Source: Oscillospiraceae bacterium
Lineage (GTDB): Bacteria; Bacillota; Clostridia; Oscillospirales; Ruminococcaceae
Direction of reading: 5' to 3'
Assembly: GCA_016303235.1 (NCBI GenBank)
Contig: JAEDMB010000043.1
Location: 1 to 13,846, forward strand
DNA: 13,846 nucleotides
In this document: positions 6,681 to 13,846 of the stretch, in pieces
How the letters are laid out: every line of letters starts with the position of its first letter
How positions within the stretch are numbered: position 1 is the stretch's first letter
Notes under the pieces: model-generated
Database searches by the model: none
The model's input: the letters and a program-made list of their open reading frames with translations, nothing else
Told to the model about the DNA's origin: nothing
Translations under genes and position numbers: made by a program

Positions 6681-6707
6681 AAAGGACGACAGACCGTCGT
6701 CCTTTTT
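6681..6707. terminator. Bidirectional terminator between XRE and TetR genes
   Basis: AAAGGACGAC (6681-6690) pairs perfectly with GTCGTCCTTT (6696-6705) around AGACC. The stem has a T-run on the plus side (6703-6707) and an A-rich stretch before it, which gives a T-run on the minus side. It ends both convergent genes. The TetR stop codon (6706-6708) abuts the stem. Confidence 0.85.
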
Positions 6708-7314
6708 ACTTTTCAGGAGGAGTAAACAGAAAATCAAAACTGCCCTTTGGAGTTTCAAAACAGGTTTCAAGAACTTTTGCATACAGTTTCAGTTTTCTTT
6801 CTATGCTCTCTTTATCTGAAGGGAAAAAATTGTTGTCAAGAAGAAATGTAAGCATTGCAACAATCATTTCAGCACTTTCTTTCGGAGCTTCCGTGCTGAT
6901 AGAACCGTCAGATTTGCCCTCTGCAAGAAGTGCCGTAAGCAAAGGAGACAAGACCTTTACAGCCGTTATCATCATTTTGTGATGTATTACAATATCATCT
7001 TTAAGGTGAAGTGAAAGTATTATATTTTTTCTTTTGTCCCAGAATTCCTCTTTCAGAACAGAGCGAAAGAGGGTTTTTATTTTTTCAAAAGTTGTTGTGG
7101 ATTTTTTGATACTGTTGAAATATTCTCTTATTGCGGAAGAATAGGAACGTTCAATTAAAGCATCAATAATTTCATCTTTGCTTTTGAAATAATAGTATAT
7201 GCTTCCTTTTGCGATTCCCGCATTTTTTGCAATCATATCAACAGTAATATCCTTATTGTTGCACATAAGCTGTTCAGCAGAATTAAGAATAATATCTATT
7301 TTACTTTCATTCAT
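6706..7314 (-). CDS. TetR/AcrR-family transcriptional repressor
   Basis: A 202-residue one-component regulator. The N-terminal helix-turn-helix is typical of TetR: TVDMIAKNAGIAKGSIYYYF (24-43) followed by KSKDEIIDALI. The remaining 150 residues are helical and would form the ligand-binding and dimer domain. The ATG at 7314 is chosen because AGGAGG (complement of 7325-7330) lies 10 bases upstream. The longer open frame to 7476 would run through the promoter region. It is divergent from the hydrolase-condensation-ACP-ligase-SCP2 operon, and two identical TetR-type operators lie over that operon's promoter. It therefore most likely represses it and responds to the product, a substrate, or another lipid-like or toxic molecule. 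The ligand is unknown. Confidence 0.92.
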   Translation of the reverse strand: MNESKIDIILNSAEQLMCNNKDITVDMIAKNAGIAKGSIYYYFKSKDEIIDALIERSYSSAIREYFNSIKKSTTTFEKIKTLFRSVLKEEFWDKRKNIILSLHLKDDIVIHHKMMITAVKVLSPLLTALLAEGKSDGSISTEAPKESAEMIVAMLTFLLDNNFFPSDKESIERKLKLYAKVLETCFETPKGSFDFLFTPPEK

Positions 7315-7357
7315 ATATAATAAGCCTCCTGACGACGATTTTTTGAAATTATGTGTT

Positions 7358-7386
7358 ATTATAACATAAATGCATAAAAAAATCAA
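7358..7386 (-). promoter_or_regulatory. Predicted promoter of the TetR gene
   Basis: On the minus strand TTGATT (7386-7381) and TATAAT (7363-7358) are separated by 17 bases, with TGT directly before the -10 element (extended -10). Transcription would start near 7351, giving a 37-base leader. The nearest TetR-type operator (7411-7427) is about 25 bases upstream of the -35, so self-repression may be weaker than repression of the divergent operon. Confidence 0.65.
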
Positions 7387-7409
7387 TAGAAGTTTGTAAA
7401 AAAAATATA

Positions 7410-7438
7410 TTGACCGACAGTCAGAAATATTGTATAAT
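7410..7438 (+). promoter_or_regulatory. Near-consensus promoter of the biosynthetic operon
   Basis: TTGACC (7410-7415) and TATAAT (7433-7438) are spaced by exactly 17 bases, five of six and six of six matches to the sigma-A consensus. Transcription should start near 7445. One TetR-type operator covers the -35 element and the second begins about 15 bases after the -10, so the promoter is bracketed. Unrepressed, it should be strong. Confidence 0.75.
7411..7427. promoter_or_regulatory. TetR-type operator, copy 1
   Basis: The sequence TGACCGACAGTCAGAAA contains the dyad TGAC-N5-GTCA, typical of TetR-family operators. It overlaps the -35 element of the biosynthetic promoter and is repeated without change at 7454-7470. 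Confidence 0.75.
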
Positions 7439-7452
7439 AAAGACAGTAAAAA

Positions 7453-7470
7453 CTGACCGACAGTCAGAAA
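7453..7470. promoter_or_regulatory. TetR-type operator, copy 2
   Basis: The same 17 bases as copy 1 occur at 7454-7470, here with an extra C in front that extends the dyad to CTGAC-N5-GTCAG. The two copies are 43 bases apart, about four helical turns. This one lies just downstream of the predicted transcription start, where a bound repressor would block the polymerase. Confidence 0.75.
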
Positions 7471-7524
7471 ATACATAACAATATTATTATATTCTCCGTA
7501 ATACAGCCGTTATTATACAGAACA

Positions 7525-7564
7525 ACAGTCAGAATATCATAAGCCATAAACTGACTTAAGGTCA
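7525..7564. promoter_or_regulatory. Possible third TetR-like site in the leader
   Basis: ACAGTCAGAA (7525-7534) repeats the right half of the operator exactly. TGACTTAAGGTCA (7552-7564) has the same TGAC-N5-GTCA architecture with a different centre. They are weaker matches than the two full copies and may be auxiliary sites or chance. Confidence 0.35.
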
Positions 7565-7590
7565 AAATGCAATTGAAAGGGCTGATAACA

Positions 7591-8547
7591 ATGATAAAAG
7601 CTATAGGAATAACTCTTGCGGGAATAGCTTCTGCCGGAACTGTCGCATGTCTTGCGGGAGCTAAAACACTCTTTAACAGAACGATTCCAAGACAGGACGT
7701 TCTCAGAGTTGACCTCAGCGAAATGGCTGATATGAAAAAATGGGAGGAGTATAAAAAATTCATAGTTCCGAACCGTGAATGGCTTCAGTCTCAGGAACTC
7801 GAACATATAACCATAAAAGCCCGTGACGGTATAACACTTCATGCCGATTACTTTCCCGCAGAGAACAAAAGCAACAAGCTTGTAATATGCAATCACGGAT
7901 ATACCGGAACAGGTATAACAAACTGTGCGTCAATAGCTGTATTTTTCCACAGTCTCGGCTATGACTGCCTTATAGTTGACCACAGAGGTCACGGCAAAAG
8001 CGAGGGAAAATATATAGGATTCGGAATCCTTGACAGATATGACTGTAAAAAATGGATTGATTATATTGACAGCCGTTTCAGTAAATCAAAGGAAATCGTG
8101 CTTTACGGTGTATCAATGGGAGCAACTACTGCCCTTATGACAGCCGGCTTTACTGATTTGTCCGATTCTGTAAAAGCTATTATAGCAGACTGTGCATTTA
8201 CTTCGCCTTATGATGTATTTGCACATATTCTCAAAAGAGATTATCACCTTAATCCGTTCCCTGTAATGAATATCAATGATTTGATGTGCAGAAAAAAAGC
8301 CGGATACGGATTCAAGGACTATTCAACGCTTGAGGCTTTAAAAACAAATAAACTCCCTGTATTGTTTATTCACGGAAAAGAAGATAATTTCGTTCCCGCA
8401 TATATGAGCGAAAAAAATTATCAGGAATGTACTTCTCCAAAAGAAATATATCTTGTCGAAAATGCCGGACATGGTGCATCTTACTATGAAAATCCGGAAG
8501 CTTGTCAGGAAAAAATCAAAGGCTTTCTTGAAAAGTATGTAAAGTGA
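7591..8547 (+). CDS. Alpha/beta hydrolase with N-terminal membrane anchor
   Basis: A 318-residue serine hydrolase. Residues 4-24 are hydrophobic after a short MIK start and look like an uncleaved anchor or signal; no lipobox Cys is placed convincingly. The alpha/beta-hydrolase core begins near 70: oxyanion-region NHGYTG (101-106), HRGHGKSEG (131-139), nucleophile S175 in GVSMG, acid D265 in HGKEDNFVP, and H294 in AGHGAS. The triad is complete. The start is uncertain: ATG 7591 has GAAAGGG upstream, while ATG 7567 in the same frame has only AAGG and would add eight residues. It is the first gene of the TetR-controlled operon. It could release product from the carrier protein, trim a precursor or protect the cell. 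It is not a standard NRPS thioesterase by sequence, and the substrate is unknown. Confidence 0.85.
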   Translation: MIKAIGITLAGIASAGTVACLAGAKTLFNRTIPRQDVLRVDLSEMADMKKWEEYKKFIVPNREWLQSQELEHITIKARDGITLHADYFPAENKSNKLVICNHGYTGTGITNCASIAVFFHSLGYDCLIVDHRGHGKSEGKYIGFGILDRYDCKKWIDYIDSRFSKSKEIVLYGVSMGATTALMTAGFTDLSDSVKAIIADCAFTSPYDVFAHILKRDYHLNPFPVMNINDLMCRKKAGYGFKDYSTLEALKTNKLPVLFIHGKEDNFVPAYMSEKNYQECTSPKEIYLVENAGHGASYYENPEACQEKIKGFLEKYVK

Positions 8548-8566
8548 TTACGGAGGATAATTTAAA

Positions 8567-9976
8567 ATGAAAGAAATCAACATCAACGGAGCAGTTATGA
8601 AATGCTATCCGCTTTGTTCAGCCCAGAAGCTTCATTACTATACAGTAAGATATTCACCGGCACAGGTTCTCTGTATCGGAACTGGTCTTTATGTAAAACA
8701 GGACGTGGATTTTAATCTCCTTAAAAAAGCTATCTATGAATCATATAAAAGATTTGATACAATGCGTTTAAGATTCACTCAGGACGAGGACGGAACAGTA
8801 TATCAGTATATCGTTCCTAATGAAGAACGTGATATAGAATTTCGTGACTTCTCAAAATGGAAAGAAGATGCCATTAAAAAGGAAATGGAACGCTGGACAT
8901 CAATCCCGTTTGAGAGATTCAACTCGCCTATGAATAAAATTGTTATGGTAAAAATGCCTGACGGATATAACGGCACTTATATGAAAGTAGACCATATGAC
9001 AATGGATTCAAGTTCAATAGTCGGATTCAGCAGAGCTGTACTCGAAACATACAGCATAATGAAGTACGGAGTAAAAATAAAACAGGCTCCCGTAAAACCC
9101 TTTATCCCTCAGCTTGAAAAGGACCTTGCATATGAAGCAGATTCCCCCGCAAGAAAAAAAGATGAAGAATACTGGCAGTCTGAAATTGCAAAGAGCGAGC
9201 CTATGTATACTGACTTTTCCGGTCAGGGCAGACTCCTCACCCAGAGACGTGAAAACAATAACCCGAATCAGCGTTATGCAATGGTTGTTTCAAAAGACCC
9301 TACCGCTTCAATTGCCGTTTATCATCTCGAATATGAAGCTTCTATGCGACTTATGAAATTCTGTGAGCTTAACAACGTATCTATGGCAAGCCTTCTGCTT
9401 ATGGGTATGAGAACAGTTCTTTCAAAATTCAACGACAATGAAAAGGACGTTTCACTTAAAACATGTGTTGCAAGAAGAGGAACCCTGTCCGAAAAATATT
9501 CCGGCGGTACAAGAATACATTTCTTCCCGCTCAGAACAATTATGGAACCTGAACTCACATTCCTTGACGGCATAAGAATGATTCAGACAGAACAGAGTAG
9601 AATATTCCGCCACGCAAACTATGACCCGATTGAATATACTATGAAAAGGGCACAGTACTGGAAGTATCAGCCGGGAACAAGTTATGAAAGCATATCGCTT
9701 ACATATCAGCCCCTTACTATAACTAAGGATACTCCCGAAATGCCGAATATTCCGTATAAGAGCTACTGGTATTCAAACGGAGTAGCTGCACAGCCTTTAT
9801 ATCTGACTGTAATGCACCGCCCTGAAGATAACGGTCTTAATTTCAATTTTGAATACAGAGTTGATGCCGTTACTGATAAGGAAATGGAATATTTCTATTA
9901 CTATCTCTGCCGTGTTCTTTTCAGAGGAATCGAGGACGAAACAAGAACTATCGGCGAAATACTTGAAATGATATAA
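8567..9976 (+). CDS. Stand-alone condensation-domain acyltransferase
   Basis: A 469-residue protein resembling one free NRPS condensation domain or a PapA/alcohol-acyltransferase-type relative. The family motif HHxxxDG reads D142-H143-M-T-M-D147-S148: the catalytic second His and structural Asp are kept, while the first His and the Gly are changed. The start has the usual condensation-domain pattern (YPLCSAQ, then an LLKKAIYESYKRFDTMRLRF helix-strand at 51-70), and LKTCVARRG (298-306) falls where the second lobe begins. The length is as expected for a lone C domain. It would join an acyl group held on the carrier protein encoded next to an amine or alcohol. GGAGG (8552-8556) precedes the ATG, 20 bases after the hydrolase stop. 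No adenylation or carrier domain is fused to it. Confidence 0.85.
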   Translation: MKEININGAVMKCYPLCSAQKLHYYTVRYSPAQVLCIGTGLYVKQDVDFNLLKKAIYESYKRFDTMRLRFTQDEDGTVYQYIVPNEERDIEFRDFSKWKEDAIKKEMERWTSIPFERFNSPMNKIVMVKMPDGYNGTYMKVDHMTMDSSSIVGFSRAVLETYSIMKYGVKIKQAPVKPFIPQLEKDLAYEADSPARKKDEEYWQSEIAKSEPMYTDFSGQGRLLTQRRENNNPNQRYAMVVSKDPTASIAVYHLEYEASMRLMKFCELNNVSMASLLLMGMRTVLSKFNDNEKDVSLKTCVARRGTLSEKYSGGTRIHFFPLRTIMEPELTFLDGIRMIQTEQSRIFRHANYDPIEYTMKRAQYWKYQPGTSYESISLTYQPLTITKDTPEMPNIPYKSYWYSNGVAAQPLYLTVMHRPEDNGLNFNFEYRVDAVTDKEMEYFYYYLCRVLFRGIEDETRTIGEILEMI

Positions 9977-9997
9977 TTAAAACGGAGGAAAAATGAA

Positions 9998-10225
9998 ATG
10001 TTTGAACAGTTAAAGGAATTTATCGTTAATTATGTTGATGTAGAACCCGAAGATATTACTCTTGAATCACGCTTTATTGATGACCTCGGATTCAATTCAT
10101 ACGATTTTATGAGCCTTCTCGGCGACCTTGAAACCGAACTTGATGTTGTTGTTGACGAAAGCGAAATTGTAAATCTTCACACTGTCGGCGAAGCTATTGA
10201 ATATCTTGAAAAGCTTAAAGACTAA
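9998..10225 (+). CDS. Acyl/peptidyl carrier protein
   Basis: A 75-residue free-standing carrier protein. The phosphopantetheine attachment site is S34 in DDLGFNSYDFMSL (usually G-x-D-S-L; here Asn precedes the Ser and Tyr follows it). The four-helix pattern and acidic surface (ETELDVVVDESEI) are typical of ACPs. It must be primed by a phosphopantetheinyl transferase encoded elsewhere. GGAGG (9984-9988) lies ahead of the start, and the next gene's AAGGAG overlaps its stop codon, so it is tightly coupled to the ligase. Placed between condensation protein and AMP-ligase, it is most likely the carrier for their shared intermediate rather than the fatty-acid-synthesis ACP. Confidence 0.92.
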   Translation: MFEQLKEFIVNYVDVEPEDITLESRFIDDLGFNSYDFMSLLGDLETELDVVVDESEIVNLHTVGEAIEYLEKLKD

Positions 10226-10234
10226 GGAGAAAAT

Positions 10235-11767
10235 ATGGATAAGAATAAAATCAGAACTTTACAGGATTTAGTAAGGGAATCAGCTTGTGAATACGGCGAC
10301 AAAATTTTCCTGAGAGAAAAGAACGGAAAAGAAATCTCTGAAAAATCTTTCAGAAATCTTTATGATGATTCCTGTCGTCTTGCCGGATATATAACTTCAA
10401 AATATGACGGAGTTATTCATACGGCAGTAATAGGCGGTTCAGGTTATGCGTGGCTTGTAAGCTATTTCGGAACGGTATGCGGTGGAAACGGCTGTGTTCC
10501 ACTTGATGCACAGCTCCCTTGCAATGATATATGCGAACTCCTTAACAGAGCCGATGTAAGCATATTTATGTATGACAAAAAATATGAAGTTATGATTGAC
10601 GAAATCCGTGAAAAGTGTCCGGAAGTAAAGGAATTTATATCCTTTGAAAAGGAACTTCCGCAGATACTTTCCGAAAACACTCCCGCCGAACTTCCTCCCG
10701 TATCTCCCGATGCTCTTGCATCAATATCATATACTTCCGGAACTACCGGAAAAAGCAAGGGCGTAATGCTCCTTAACAGAAATCTTATTGACAATGCAAT
10801 GTGTCAGGACAACGAAAGCACTCCCGATGATGTAGTATTATCAATACTCCCCATACACCATATATATTGCTTTACATGCGATATACTCTGTTCATTAAGA
10901 TACGGAAATCAGCTCTGTATAAATGATTCAATGCTCCGAATAGCACAGAATCTCAAACTCTTTCAGCCTACTATTATAATGGTTGTGCCGATGATTGCCG
11001 AAACAATTTACAGACAGATAAAAACTATTTCAGATGCAAATCCAGAAATCCCGAAGAGTGCTATTGCTAAAAAAATATTCGGCGAACGCCTTACAACCAT
11101 ATACAGCGGAGGAGCATATCTCCGCCCCGAACTTCAGAGAGCATATCACGAAATGGGCTATCAGATGGGTCAGGGCTACGGTATGACAGAATGTTCACCC
11201 CGTATTACTACCGCTGACCGTTTCGACAAGGATTGTGCCGGAGATGTCGGAATCATTGTAAACGGCTGTCAGGTAAAAATCGAGGACGGCGAAATTATGG
11301 TTAAAAGTCCGTCCGTAATGGCTGGATATTACAAAGATGAAGCCGAAACCGCAAAGACAATTACTCCGGACGGCTGGCTTAAAACAGGTGACCTCGGATA
11401 TATTGACGGCAAAAAGCTTTTTATTACAGGAAGAAAGAAAAATCTTATTATTCTTTCAAACGGCGAGAACGTTTCTCCCGAAGAAATCGAAAACAAATTC
11501 GCTGGCACAGATTTTATATCTGAACTCCTTGTATACAGCGAGGACGGAATGATTACCGCAGAAATATTCCCGAATGAAGAATACTGCAAAAATATGTCTG
11601 ATGAAGAAATTGACAAGCTTTTCAAGGATAAAGTTCTTGAAATAAATAAAACCCTTACTTCTGCAAAAACTATACACCGTATGCGTATAAGAGACAAGGA
11701 ATTTGAAAAAACTACTTCAAAGAAGATTATCCGCAGACAGTCCGAACACGGCAGAATTGTAAAGTAA
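10235..11767 (+). CDS. AMP-forming acyl/aminoacyl-activating enzyme
   Basis: A 510-residue member of the ANL superfamily (acyl-CoA synthetase/NRPS adenylation). It activates a carboxylic acid with ATP to an acyl-AMP and then transfers it to a thiol, here probably the carrier protein encoded just upstream. Core motifs: P-loop YTSGTTGKSKG (166-176), GYGMTECSP (314-322), TGD (384-386), GRKKNLI (399-405), and a C-terminal lysine region TTSKKIIR (493-500). SGGAYLRPEL (291-300) and the overall pattern favour fatty-acid-type ligases over classical amino-acid adenylation domains. In amino-acid-activating enzymes an Asp follows the Phe near 213, and I do not see it clearly. Substrate choice is therefore unproven. 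ATG at 10235 is 9 bases after the ACP stop. Confidence 0.9.
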   Translation: MDKNKIRTLQDLVRESACEYGDKIFLREKNGKEISEKSFRNLYDDSCRLAGYITSKYDGVIHTAVIGGSGYAWLVSYFGTVCGGNGCVPLDAQLPCNDICELLNRADVSIFMYDKKYEVMIDEIREKCPEVKEFISFEKELPQILSENTPAELPPVSPDALASISYTSGTTGKSKGVMLLNRNLIDNAMCQDNESTPDDVVLSILPIHHIYCFTCDILCSLRYGNQLCINDSMLRIAQNLKLFQPTIIMVVPMIAETIYRQIKTISDANPEIPKSAIAKKIFGERLTTIYSGGAYLRPELQRAYHEMGYQMGQGYGMTECSPRITTADRFDKDCAGDVGIIVNGCQVKIEDGEIMVKSPSVMAGYYKDEAETAKTITPDGWLKTGDLGYIDGKKLFITGRKKNLIILSNGENVSPEEIENKFAGTDFISELLVYSEDGMITAEIFPNEEYCKNMSDEEIDKLFKDKVLEINKTLTSAKTIHRMRIRDKEFEKTTSKKIIRRQSEHGRIVK

Positions 11768-11783
11768 AAGGAGATTTTTAAAT

Positions 11784-12161
11784 ATGACCTATCAGGAAAT
11801 CGTTGAGAAAACAAGAGAAATAATATTCGCCTATGACCTCAGCTCACTTAAGGATTCAACCGAACATATCGCAGTACAGGTAAATATCAAGGGCGAGGGC
11901 GAAGGTATATTCTATATCGAACTCAAGGACGGAAACGTATATATTGAACCTTATGAATATTATGACCGTGACTGCACATTTGTTATATCAGCAGAAAACT
12001 TTTTCAAAATATGTGACGGTTCACTTGATGCAGTAAAAGCTTTTACAGTAGGAAAGCTCAAAGTTCAGGGAAATATAGACAAAGCACTTAAATTTTCCGG
12101 AATTGTAAAGAGCGTCAGAGAACAGAGCGAGGGTAAAAAATCCAAGAAAAAAAGCAAGTAA
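11784..12161 (+). CDS. SCP2-type sterol/lipid-carrier domain protein
   Basis: A 125-residue single-domain protein of the SCP2 fold, which binds lipids or acyl chains in a hydrophobic tunnel. The alternating beta strands (HIAVQVNIKG, GIFYIELKDG, VYIEPY, CTFVISAENF) and the end motif FTVGKLKVQGNIDKALKF (87-104) are characteristic. A Lys-rich tail (118-125) could contact phospholipid or the acidic carrier protein. It is the last gene of the operon, 16 bases after the ligase with its own AAAGGAG, and is followed by a strong terminator. An SCP2 protein here suggests that a substrate or the product is hydrophobic. It probably carries that molecule rather than catalysing a step. Confidence 0.85.
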   Translation: MTYQEIVEKTREIIFAYDLSSLKDSTEHIAVQVNIKGEGEGIFYIELKDGNVYIEPYEYYDRDCTFVISAENFFKICDGSLDAVKAFTVGKLKVQGNIDKALKFSGIVKSVREQSEGKKSKKKSK

Positions 12162-12169
12162 ATAACAAA

Positions 12170-12206
12170 CGGCGGATTTCTGAAAAGAGTCCGCCGATAT
12201 TTTTTT
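12170..12206 (+). terminator. Terminator of the biosynthetic operon
   Basis: CGGCGGA (12170-12176) pairs with TCCGCCG (12190-12196) around a 13-base loop, followed by ATA and T7 (12200-12206). It lies 8 bases after the SCP2 stop and closes the TetR-controlled operon. Confidence 0.85.
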
Positions 12207-12276
12207 ATTTTAACATAAAATTTATGCAACTTTTTCGCCTCTTAAAATCACTATATATAAAAGGAGGTTTTATATC

Positions 12277-13846
12277 ATGAAAAAACTTATATCAATTATG
12301 CTCTCGCTGACTTGTTTGGTATCGTGCGGGAAAAAAACGGAGGATATTACTCCGGAACAGCTTGAATCATCATCACAGGAGAGCAGTTCACAGGCTGAAG
12401 AAATCTCATCAGAGGATATTCACTCCTACAAATCGGAGGAGATAGAAATGCCGTTTGATGGCGGATTCTATCAGGCAGTACCGCTTTCAGACAGCAGATA
12501 CAGGCTTTTCGGAAGTGATAATGACGGAAATCTGTATATTTATGATGCCGATTCCGATTTTAAGAACTTTACTCTTGTTGAAACTGAACTCGGATTCAAG
12601 CCGGATTATAATAATTTTGTATTGTATTCCACAGCTGATGATGATTCAATGTATGCAGTAGCTACACACTGCACTCACGGAGATATGCCCGACCCACCAA
12701 ATGAATTTGATGAAAATTTTGACTATGAGGCGTATTATTCCGCATCGGAGTATACATACAGCTTTTTGCATCTTGACAAAAACGGCAAAAAGATTTCAGA
12801 AACTCCGATGGACTGGCTTTCCGATTATGCCAACGAATACGCATACGGTCAGACAAATATAAGTTCAATGCTTTACTGCGGAAATGATATTCTGCTTGCG
12901 AATATTGAAAGCTCGCTGATTTTTATAAACTGCAAGGACGGTACACAGCTTGAAAAACTTGATACCGAAAATACATGGGGAACATTATATGCTGACCGTG
13001 ACGGAAAACCGTTGTATATTTACGAATCCGCTGATGATTCAGGTGCAGTTGAATATAACGTATGCGGAATTGATGTTGAAAACAGAAAACTTTCCGATGA
13101 CAAGACAACATTTTCGGAATATTTCAACGGATATATAAGAGGTTCGGGAAAGTACAGACACTACATTGTATTTCCTGATGGAATTTACGGCTTTACCGAC
13201 GACGGACAACAGGAATTTCTAGTTGATTTCCTTGAATCGAACATAAGCGGAAACAGTATTATGCCATTGCTTGCACTGGATAACGGGGATTTTATAATGA
13301 CCGATTATTCAATGAATGAAATATCACGTTATGTAAAGTGTTCCGCTGATGAGGTAACGCATAAGGAAATAATTACTCTCGGACATTTTACAAATGATGA
13401 TGACAGCATAAATTCGGAGATTATTAAATTCAATAACAGTCATGATGATATTCAGGTGAAAATAAAGGAGATAGAATCTGCTGACCAGTTAAGGCTTGAT
13501 ATAATTTCCGGAAATGCTCCCGATGTAATCATAAATTATGATATATCAACAGTAAAGAGTCTGGCAGACAAGGGAGTATTTGTAAATTTTTATGACTTAA
13601 TGGAAAATGACCCCGAAGTCAATAAGGATACAGTTATGCCGAATGTTATGAAAGCCTGCGAATCAAGTGATGGTAATCTTTATATGTTTCCGCAGTCTTT
13701 TTATGTAGGAGCAGGATTTGTAAAGACGAAATATTTCGATAAACAGGAATGTACTTTTGAGGAATTAATAAATCTTTACAACGAATATCCCGAAATGAGC
13801 AGGGCATACCATACAAGAGATGAAATGTTCTCGGATATTTTTAAAT
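12277..13846 (+). CDS. Solute-binding lipoprotein with propeller-like N-terminus (partial)
   Basis: An open frame of 523 codons running off the window edge. The N-terminus MKKLISIMLSLTCLVSC is a lipoprotein signal with lipobox LVSC, so Cys17 would be lipidated and the protein held on the outer face of the membrane. A Ser/Glu-rich linker (27-50) follows. Residues 55-355 are rich in short Tyr/Asp/Gly strands (GNLYIYDADSD, DGIYGFTDDG) and look like beta-propeller blades. From about 363 the sequence becomes a family 1-type extracellular solute-binding domain: EIIKFNNSHDDIQVKI, then LRLDIISGNAPDVII, and NLYMFPQSFYVGAGF near the end. The fusion of a propeller and a binding protein is unusual, and the ligand is unknown. 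AAGGAGG (12261-12267) precedes ATG. The rest of the binding domain and any ABC permease lie outside the window. Confidence 0.8.
   Translation, partial: MKKLISIMLSLTCLVSCGKKTEDITPEQLESSSQESSSQAEEISSEDIHSYKSEEIEMPFDGGFYQAVPLSDSRYRLFGSDNDGNLYIYDADSDFKNFTLVETELGFKPDYNNFVLYSTADDDSMYAVATHCTHGDMPDPPNEFDENFDYEAYYSASEYTYSFLHLDKNGKKISETPMDWLSDYANEYAYGQTNISSMLYCGNDILLANIESSLIFINCKDGTQLEKLDTENTWGTLYADRDGKPLYIYESADDSGAVEYNVCGIDVENRKLSDDKTTFSEYFNGYIRGSGKYRHYIVFPDGIYGFTDDGQQEFLVDFLESNISGNSIMPLLALDNGDFIMTDYSMNEISRYVKCSADEVTHKEIITLGHFTNDDDSINSEIIKFNNSHDDIQVKIKEIESADQLRLDIISGNAPDVIINYDISTVKSLADKGVFVNFYDLMENDPEVNKDTVMPNVMKACESSDGNLYMFPQSFYVGAGFVKTKYFDKQECTFEELINLYNEYPEMSRAYHTRDEMFSDIFK

Noticed and set aside
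7411..7470. Two-copy repeat considered as a CRISPR or mobile-element repeat
   Set aside because: There are only two 17-bp copies with an internal dyad placed around a promoter, which fits operators and not a CRISPR array.
7315..7476. N-terminal extension of the TetR gene to 7476
   Set aside because: The extension covers operators, both promoters and the TetR ribosome binding site; the ATG at 7314 has AGGAGG.
11329..11814. 161-residue minus-strand open frame under the ligase
   Set aside because: It is Ser/Phe/Ile-rich antisense to conserved ligase motifs, with no independent support.
12455..13138. Short open frames on both strands within the final lipoprotein gene
   Set aside because: They are shadows of the long open frame that starts at 12277 with a clear signal and lipobox and runs to the window edge.

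Overview
The window looks like a chromosomal accessory region of a low-GC Gram-positive anaerobe. A Ruminococcus-like member of the Oscillospiraceae is my best guess. It rests on AT-rich codon use, strong AGGAGG-type ribosome binding sites, GC-stem/T-run terminators, a lipobox lipoprotein and generally clostridial gene families. No rRNA or tRNA marker confirms it.

Layout. (1) Positions 1-158 carry a decayed right end of an IS200/IS605-type element: the last ~26 codons of a TnpB gene with an internal stop, followed by a hairpin and a TTCAA end. (2) Positions 200-4356 are a four-gene plus-strand operon ending in a strong terminator: a divergent protein kinase with a zinc ribbon, a TerY-like vWA protein, a PP2C phosphatase and a membrane diguanylate cyclase. 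The first three match the 'TerY-P triad' (vWA + kinase + PP2C) known from comparative genomics of tellurite-resistance/stress systems. The fourth would couple it to cyclic-di-GMP. (3) Positions 4401-5698 hold a single gene that joins a cytidine-deaminase-like zinc domain to a long Ser/Asn/Pro-rich, probably disordered tail. (4) Positions 5688-6705 hold two overlapping small minus-strand genes of unknown function, divergent from a Cro/CI-type (XRE) regulator.

(5) Positions 6706-12206 form a self-contained regulated biosynthetic locus. A TetR repressor is divergent from an operon of alpha/beta hydrolase, stand-alone condensation-domain acyltransferase, acyl carrier protein, AMP-forming acyl-activating enzyme and SCP2 lipid-binding protein. 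Two copies of a 17-bp TetR-type operator bracket a near-consensus promoter. The gene set suggests activation of an acyl or amino acid, loading on the carrier protein, condensation to an amine or alcohol, and a lipid-like product. The product itself cannot be read from the sequence. (6) From 12277 to the window edge runs a partial lipoprotein with a propeller-like N-terminal region followed by an extracellular solute-binding domain.

The most interesting candidates are the condensation/ACP/ligase/SCP2 operon, the TerY-P triad with its own diguanylate cyclase, and the deaminase-like protein just downstream of that triad.
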